From contig NC_087062.1 of assembly GCF_963678635.1 (NCBI RefSeq), forward strand, positions 79,921,200-79,985,199: a stretch of DNA of 64,000 bases, written 5' to 3'. The notes under the pieces were generated by a model. That model did not search any database. It was not told the DNA's origin and saw nothing but the letters and a program-made list of their open reading frames with translations. This DNA comes from Symsagittifera roscoffensis (Eukaryota > Xenacoelomorpha > Acoela > Convolutidae). Made by a program: the position numbers and the translations under genes. Shown here in pieces: positions 56,632-64,000 of this stretch. The stretch's first letter is position 1. Every line of letters starts with the position of its first letter.

Positions 56632-56708
56632 TTACTGGTCAGATTCGAACCCACGACTTCTGCAATCCCAGACGTTCTCTCCAACCCTAGACTAAGTTCC
56701 GGACACGC
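56632..56708 (-). repeat. tRNA-like SINE head
   Basis: The minus strand has GTGGGTTCGAATCTGACC (strong box B), AACGTCTGGGATTGCAGAAG and TTAGTCTAGGGTTGGAGAG (box A-like). Confidence 0.55.
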
Positions 56709-59700
56709 ATAGAAGATTGAATTCATTATACACCAAGATACAAGTGATTCTGTTAAACAAGTTGTTAACCCGAAAGAAAGTCTTACTCCAGTTTGATAAC
56801 GCTTGCTAATCGCAAGCGTAAAAAACAATCCAATTGTTACAGATTTGAACAAAAAATGTAGTCCACGCTTTAAAACATATTTGCTTTTGCAAAGTAAAAA
56901 GTTTAGAACGTAATACCCTTTCTGTTATCTGCTCGATCAAGAAAAGTTCATAGCCTGCGAATTTCGAGAATTCATTATAGTATACTTTTCTGTGTGGCGA
57001 AAACATAACCATAGGCAAAATGTTAACGGATAGATGCCAAAAAAACTATGCTGAAAAATATAGAAACAATAAAGATTTGGATTTCAAAAAATAACGATGT
57101 CATTTACTGTTCCGCTAACGTGGTAAAAACTTATTATTTGGGTAATTTTGCACGCAAAATGAGGTATTACAAAGACACTTCCAGTTATACAATACTTACC
57201 ATATTTTACTCTTAGCAGGAACTGAACACAAAATTTCTCTCAATGTCGAGATAAAGCTGCCTGAAAATTTTTGTTTTAAAACCAATTCAGAGCAAATATC
57301 GGACAAAATTTGTATTTAAAAACTGATTTGCAGTTGTGATTATATTTTCTGGAAAATTGCTAAATGTAACTTTTCGGGTCAATCAGTACTCTTTACACAG
57401 AGTCTAAACTGAGCTTCGAACCTCTTGTGATACAACAAATACAGGGTTAAAAGAGCATGACGCTCAAGAACTAATAACTAATAAAAAAGGATTTCCAACG
57501 ATGTTACATTTGAAAAAAAAATCTAGAAAAACGAGGTCCCAATGGTGTTGAACTAATGGATTCGAAAATTTGTCGACAGGGTCTTTATCTATGTCAAAAA
57601 TAATATCGGAAAATTGTAGAAACAAGATAAATCGTAAATAAGGCGACGGAATTAAATCAGGCAGGCAATAAGCTGAAGTTCAACCGAAAAAATTCGGCAA
57701 AACAAAATTGGTTAAAAACCATGAACTGCCCATATAGTATCCACGAGTGTCATATATGTACTGAAGCCAAGGTGGTATACACATTTGGAAAACTAAACCG
57801 AGAGCTTAATCGACAAAAATATAGCCGAAAAACGATCAGCCAAAAAAATCTAAATTCTATAACTGTACATGCAACTAGATCTATCAAAAAGCATAGAGAA
57901 AGATTTGAAAATAATATGCCCGGACAAAAGAATGCGAAATTAGCATGGGAAGAAAACTTACCATGCAGTAGCAATACCGAAAATATCTGAGCAGAAACCC
58001 TTCAAGCTGAAAAAAATTTAGGGTTCCCTATCATTCAAAACACACACACGCACACAGAAAACTTTTTGCTCATGAAACTGCTCAATGAGAGGCCACTAAG
58101 AAGATAAAAAATAAGCCGAAACCTACTAAGCCGAAAAAAGACAACAACTGAAATCCGAAAAAACTAAAGAAAAATTTGAAAGCAATAAAAAAATTTTCAA
58201 GTTCACATCTTCTAATTAAACGGCTCATTATCATTATGACGCCACTAAGCCCATATATCATAGAACGAAACCTATTAAGCCGAAAAAAAAAGACAAAAAA
58301 AATCAATTTTTTTAGACAAATCGATTTGCAAAAATTACAACCAACTAAAAAAACTAATTTCGAAAAGCTGGGATATTTAAAACACTAATAAACTCAAAAC
58401 ATACTGACTATTTGCAACAGAGAGAAGAGGATTTTATTAGCAACGAGGACAAAGAGGTGAAGGAGTCCAGGACCAGAATGAGTACTTTGTCTCAAAGTAG
58501 AAAACAGCTAAAATTGCAACTTCTTAATTGTAAAGCCTCAAATTGGAGATGCTGCGAACAACGTTGTTGGCGTAAAAAAGAAGTCTTCTACCCGATTGCA
58601 ATACCCTTGCTTATCACAAGGGTAACTATGCCGCTAGAAAATTCAATTTTAAACGAACTTCGTTAACCTAACCATCATTAACCTAACCATCTATAATTAA
58701 TTGAGCGTAATTTTCCATACTTTACTTTCAGCAAATGAATTTGAATTGAACCTTCAACGAAATCAAAAGTGTAAATGCGAAAAGCCAAACTGGAGCGTGA
58801 ACAAGATCTGAAAAAAAAAGAAATTCGATGACACTTAATGACAAGCTCATCATCGAAGCGAAGAAAAAATCAAACTGGTTTTCTCGTCTTTGAGATAACT
58901 TATTAAATTTTTTCTGGAATCGACCGAATCACCATATTATGATACATCACTCAACTCTCCTATTATATATCACTATATTTGACGTGTATTTGTGATTTGC
59001 TTATGGAAAACAAACACGAAAACAAAGAAGTAAAATCTAACTGATTTTTCTGTTCTTTGACATAACTTATCAATTTTTAAATCTGAAATCGAACGAATCC
59101 CTATATTATAATAAATCATTAGTATATTAGTCGTAAGGGATTTTGGAAAAAACACGAATACACAACGATACGTTTTTTGGCGCCACTTGCACTTTTATTA
59201 TTACTTGGAGAGCGTAATTTGTATCACTTCCATGGAATGAACTTGAATGAACCTTCAAAGAAATGAAAAGACAAAATATCAAACTCGCGCGTGAACAAAT
59301 TTGACTTTTTCTGAAAATTCAAGAAAAAACACTACGATCTAAACAAGTAGCTTCGTTGTATTCAAGGAAACTTACTAACAAGCTGATCATCGAAGTTAAA
59401 AAATAAACCAAACTAGTTTTTCTCGTCTTTAAAATAACTCTAAATCGCCCGAACCACAATCACTAAATTTAACACCGCATATCACTGAAAAATGAGTCAC
59501 AAAATGGTGCTAGAATAGATGTTAAACGCAGCTTCATATCACTGGCGATTAGAAAGACACCAAAATCACAATTTGCATACTCCATCCCAATAAAGAAAAA
59601 TTTCAAAAACTGATTGGTAATTGAACCAGGTAACAGATTGTGATAAACCCCATCTTATTGTGAAACTACATTACAATACCACGAGTAACTCATGACGAAA

Positions 59701-60368
59701 TTAGAAACCACTAAAAGAACAACAGGAGTAAAAATATAAGAAACTTTAACTCATAAAAGGCAATTTTATGATAAAAAAAAACTTTTATAAGTTCAACTGA
59801 ATCAGAGACTCGACTGAATCAAAGAGCAGTTGATCCAAAAAATTATTTTTAATTGATGACTTTTTGGGCCACATGAATCAATAATGATCTTTTGAAATAA
59901 CTATCTTTGACAGAATTCATTTCCATATAATAACATTCTCAGATTATACCTATACCCGCGTTAGCACTCAGATCTGATAACAAAAGTTTAACGACGGAAA
60001 TAAAGACGGAAAACATAGCCAACAGACAAATGGAACCACTTAGGTGTTTCATGGAGAAAAAAAACATTGACTTGCGATACAACCAAACAAAGCATTGCCA
60101 GATAGTGTGTACAAAATAAGATTGAAGCCATTAAGCCTATAAAATTAATTGAATTTTTTCTTTGAGAAAAAAAGCATTTGCAACAATTCGATATGTTCAA
60201 ATTATGATCAATTTGAGGAAACTATGTCGAAAAACACAATCCATCGCACTAACAAGCATTCTGAATTAATGACCGAAGGATAACTTCGGTCGACGCCTGT
60301 TTGAGGCGAAAACAAAATTGATGTCACAAAAATTATGAGCAATAGTTTAGAATATCGAAAAAAAACAA

Positions 60369-60429
60369 GGACAGTCCGGGACTACAAAGTTAGGATCCCA
60401 GGGCACGTACTTTACCACTAGACCAAAAG
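60369..60429 (-). repeat. tRNA-like SINE head
   Basis: The minus strand has TTTGGTCTAGTGGTAAAGTA (box A-like), GCCCTGGGATCC, and a decayed box B. It matches 26453-26507. Confidence 0.5.
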
Positions 60430-61823
60430 GGAAGGGGCCTGGTAGTTATTGTAAGTAAGCCAATAAAACATAAAACGAAACAATTTAGGCCGAATAAAGC
60501 TCATAAGCGAAAAAAAAGGAAAACAGATAAAAACGAGGCTATTCGGCTAATATTTCCAGAAATTTAAGAGTAAATCAAACACAATTACATCTACGATGAA
60601 ACTTGCTGGCAGTCAAAACTTTGCAGAAAGATATCTAATAAAAACTTTGCAGAGAACGATTCAGCCGATTAAAACCATCTTTCAATAAGCCGATTAAAAC
60701 CACAATTGAATAACCGAAACATGTTCAGTTGAGACTCTTGGAATCAAGTATGAACAAAATATTTCAAGCTACTTTTTCAACTCTTACAACAAAACTAGCC
60801 CAGTTAAAGAAAACAGCATCAATAGATTATTTAGTAATTGCTATTCATTCCGCTGGAAAATCCAAAAACTGATATCTGCTTTCGAACAGAAGTTTTTCTT
60901 TTTTTTGCGCCATTTCTGTTTTTTTTTTAACTAGAGGGAGTAATTTGCCTTCCTTTTCACAAATTGGATTGAATTTAGAAGTCAAACCACCACAAGTCAA
61001 ACTTCAGTGACATCAAACTTTAAGACTTTGCTTAAAAGCACGTGAGCACCTTGTTGATGTGCAAGTAGACGTGTCGCGAAAATACGAAGAAAAAGCTCGA
61101 GCCATAAAACAAATATGATTTTTATTTCGAAAACAATTGCTTCCATAAAAGCAAATTACCAGGTTTAGTGCTATGAAATTGTATCTAACACCAAAAATCG
61201 CTCCCTGAAAGCAATTTGACAATGCACATAAACGCTCTCTATTTCAAATAGGATGGAAAATCTCCGGCGTCTAATATGCAACTAATTTGGTCATTTTTTA
61301 GTACGAAACTAATTTCGATTTTATGAATTTCGCTGTTCCACATTATTTGGAGAATCTGGTGCTTAAAAAAAACATACCAAATAAGACAATTGAAAGTTAA
61401 ATTTGCATCGAAACAAAACTTTGAAGCAGTAACAAAACCGACGATAATTGAGCAGACATCCGTTGAGCCACAAAAGAATTCTTCATAGAACTCTTCAAAC
61501 ATTTCAAATTAGCCCCTCAGAAAACTCACATGCATAGAAAATTTGTTTCGCATATCTAACGACGCAATACGCATCAATTCTACTGAGCCGATTAGGTATA
61601 AACCAAAAAACTTTATGAATGAACTTCAGTAGTTTTTAGAGCATTTTAAGACTTTCTGAAAAAAAATTGCCAAAAAATCACCATGACAAAAAAACACAAA
61701 AACTTATATGAAAGTCTTCAATACCTTCATTGTCTCTTGAAAAAGTCAGTGCTACGGGAACTAGCCGACAAAAATAAAAGACGGGCGATAGTCAGAAAAA
61801 GCAGAAAATAGTCAAAAGCAGCA

Positions 61824-61896
61824 GGCTCCTGTCGGATTTGAACCTCTGGCCTTGGTCCTCTCAAGCATGTGTTATATCTATACACCAGATACACGC
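61824..61896 (-). repeat. tRNA-like SINE head
   Basis: The minus strand ends in AGAGGTTCAAATCCGACAGG (good box B), with CATGCTTGAGAGGACC and a weak box A TCTGGTGTATAGAT. Confidence 0.55.
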
Positions 61897-62239
61897 AATA
61901 AAATTCAAGCAATAGTTTAAAGTGAAAACTTTTTCAGCGACGAAGAATCAAGCAAACGGAAAAATTATTTACATTTTTTCAACCACAAAGCTTCAGAAAA
62001 AATGAAACAGAAATTTACCTATTTAGAACCCAAATTAATTTATTTAACGTTATGGCAGACAATTAGAGTGTTCAATATCTACCGGAACCAAAGACTACAA
62101 ATAACCATTTCGAAGCTTTTAGGACACACTGAACCCTTTATAAGCGGATTGCACTTTTTCCGTCTTTTCAAACAATAATCTCACTTGCGAATACTGATAA
62201 ACCTAAACATAGACAATAGCCATTTGAAACGTGTCGCTG

Positions 62240-62395
62240 AGATTAGGCAAATTGATAACTTTTTTTGAAGGAAACTAACGAAAAAATTTAGATGAAAGTT
62301 TCTGACATTTTTTTGAAGGAAACTAACGAAAAAAATGGATAAAAACAATGAAGGAAACTAACGAAAAAAAAAATGGATAAAATGGGAAAAAATGA
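62240..62395. repeat. Short tandem repeat GAAGGAAACTAACGAAAAAA
   Basis: Three units of TGAAGGAAACTAACGAAAAAA occur, two of them followed by ATGGATAAAA. Confidence 0.8.
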
Positions 62396-62934
62396 ATAAC
62401 AATTTAATTCAACTTTCGAAAATGGAAGACGTTCACAATTTTTCAAGCCATTTCTTTTTCCTAAGTGGAGAATGTTATTTGCCTTCTTTTAGCAACTGAA
62501 ATTGAACTAAAAAATCTAACTCATCTTTATGCATGAAATAAAATACACTAATCCGAAATAGTCATGAACAAAATTTAGGAATTTTTCTTGAAGAAAAATG
62601 CGAGACATCAATAAATGTCTAAACCCTGTTTATCGGCACTTGATAAGAAAACTTCCGATAAATATTTTAAATCTCAAGATTAGTTTTTCGAAATGATATT
62701 GAGCTTTTTTGAGCTAACTTTAGGAGCAAAGAATTTTAGTACGTTTAGAAAATTCAATTTCAACAAAACCAAAAAAAAATATGAGAAAACAAACTCTCCA
62801 CATATCATCACTTAAACGAGCAAAGTTCAACATCGAAATGAAACCCAAGAAGCATAAAACAGAACACAAAAAACAGCAATTATTTTTGACAAATGATTCA
62901 ATAAACAAAATTTTATCATCTGCAACCCATAGTA

Positions 62935-62998
62935 TTATCATAAAACCGCGGACCTGTACATTAAGAGTCACACGTCCTCGTACCTACTCCACGATTGC
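62935..62998 (-). repeat. tRNA-like SINE head
   Basis: The minus strand has TCGTGGAGTAGGTACGAGGA, GTGTGACTCTTAATGTACAGG (anticodon-arm-like) and GGTCCGCGGTTTTATG. GCAAACATTAGCCGAC flanks it, as in other heads. Confidence 0.4.
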
Positions 62999-63324
62999 TT
63001 GAAAATTGGCAAACATTAGCCGACAATAAAGCAGCGACCAGATGACATCAAATCGCCATTGCTATATAACAAAAGTGTCACCAAATGAACACTTTTATTT
63101 GTGACTTTAGAAAGAAAAAAATGAATATGTAAAATAATACTACGCTCATTAGTATAATCAGAAGCTTATCATGCCTACAGTTGTAACCAATACATTATAA
63201 AAACAAATTTCGATTTTTGAGTTTGCACAAAAAATGTGGAGCGAAAAATCCGAGAACATGGCCAACACGGAGTTGGGAAAAAGTCAATGAACTCCAAGAA
63301 AAGCGACAAAAGTATTGTATTATT

Positions 63325-63720
63325 TGAACATAGCCAACACACAGTTAGAGATTTGATGAACGCAATTAAACAAAAAAACTGAATTGTTTTATGAAAAAAT
63401 TGTAACTTTCGAAATTTAAAGCAAAAAATAGATACCCTTACAGCTTTTAGAAATTCTAGAACAGTTTATGACTAGTAATTTCTCGATAAAATTAACCCAA
63501 TTTGAGAAAACTGGATCGATAGGTAATTTTTTTATTTCGCTGGGAAATCTGAAAATTAAATTCCACTTACAAAACTAGAAGTCAATCACGTTTGTCATGA
63601 CCTTTTTGCCCTTCGATCGGAGAGTTTGCCTTTTGTTAGCGAAGGAGACGAACAGAACTTTAATATAAATCAAAAGTCAAATCCCGAAAAAATAAATTTT
63701 AAGACTTTTGAGCCTGAACA
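63325..63720. repeat. Dispersed repeat R1 copy
   Basis: A well-preserved copy from CATAGCCAACACACAGTTAG through TTTGAGAAAACTGGATCGAT, TTCGCTGGGAAATCTGAAAA and CAATCACGTTTGTCATGACC to AAATCAAAAGTCAAATCCCG. The R1 start motif also occurs alone at 63248. Confidence 0.65.
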
Positions 63721-64000
63721 AACTTTATGACTTTTTCAGAAAAAACTGAACCTTTAAAAACTTCATGTTTGTATCGGATCATGTTCATAAACCGCCTTAA
63801 GAAGCATTGGGAATCATTTAACGAGCAGCAACTAAATCGACAAGTTTTGAGTCGACTCCTTTTGAGCCAAAACAAAACTTGTCTTAAAAAAAATTGAGAT
63901 AAGTTTTTAACGACCCATCCGAACTGAAATACCATCGAAATTACGCAATACAATTTGGCTAAGCCGATATAAAATAAACAGACACTGTTTAATAAGAAAA

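Larger units (their letters stand above)
56100..64000. other. Repeat-rich flank, no gene seen
   Basis: No supported coding gene. TAAGCCGA recurs many times (for example near 56373, 58110, 58125, 60660, 60685, 61580 and 63955). It also holds hairpin-type repeat ends near 56795 and 58607, a 35700-like segment at 57690, several tRNA-like heads, R1 copies, and (CA)n near 58042. Confidence 0.45.

Noticed and set aside
58658-58700. Telomere-like TTAACCTAACCAT repeats
   Set aside because: Only two units of about 15 bases. No telomeric array.
1-64000. CRISPR arrays, rRNA genes, bacterial operons
   Set aside because: No regularly spaced short direct repeats with unique spacers, no rRNA-like conserved cores and no prokaryotic gene organisation were found.

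Overview
The window is AT-rich metazoan nuclear DNA. It shows GT-AG introns, a multi-exon housekeeping gene, LTR-retroelement and hAT-type MITE sequences, and dense dispersed repeats. Nothing bacterial is seen (no operons, Shine-Dalgarno pattern or CRISPR array). The PCF11 protein sits between the vertebrate and insect forms, and the repeat load with a short run of genes points to an invertebrate. I cannot name the species.

Layout. (1) 1545-13001 is a large element read on the minus strand: two ~2.4-kb direct repeats (LTR-like, about 0.7% different across their shared ORF) around a 6.3-kb interior. The interior has a decayed gag with a CCHC knuckle, a UUUAAAC slippery site touching the gag stop, an open retropepsin frame, and no reverse transcriptase or integrase. 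Each LTR carries the same intact 230-codon ORF. The long leader holds two related small ORFs (one broken) and about nine diverged ~150-bp units marked by CTGAAAC. (2) 18344-19486 is an intronless GT32 glycosyltransferase of the A4GALT/A4GNT type, minus strand. (3) 23896-48854 is a complete PCF11 gene, minus strand, 14 coding exons and 1400 codons before the stop, with every exon phase closing. Introns 1 (11.1 kb) and 11 (4.4 kb) are packed with repeats. (4) 48855-64000, upstream of PCF11, shows no gene I can support and is made of the same repeat families as the introns.

Repeats. Two hAT-like MITEs with 8-bp target duplications lie in inverted orientation in PCF11 introns 1 and 9 and so bracket exons 2-9. 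A second hAT-like MITE family and a hairpin-ended repeat family sit in intron 1. Three blocks of a ~165-bp tandem repeat recur in intron 11, intron 1 and upstream of the gene. Nine tRNA-like SINE heads all point the same way.

The two cellular genes are functionally unrelated: PCF11 acts in mRNA 3'-end processing and transcription termination, and the glycosyltransferase in Golgi glycan synthesis. The most unusual object is the retroelement, a Gag-protease-only element with ORF-bearing LTRs that probably depends on reverse transcriptase supplied by another element.
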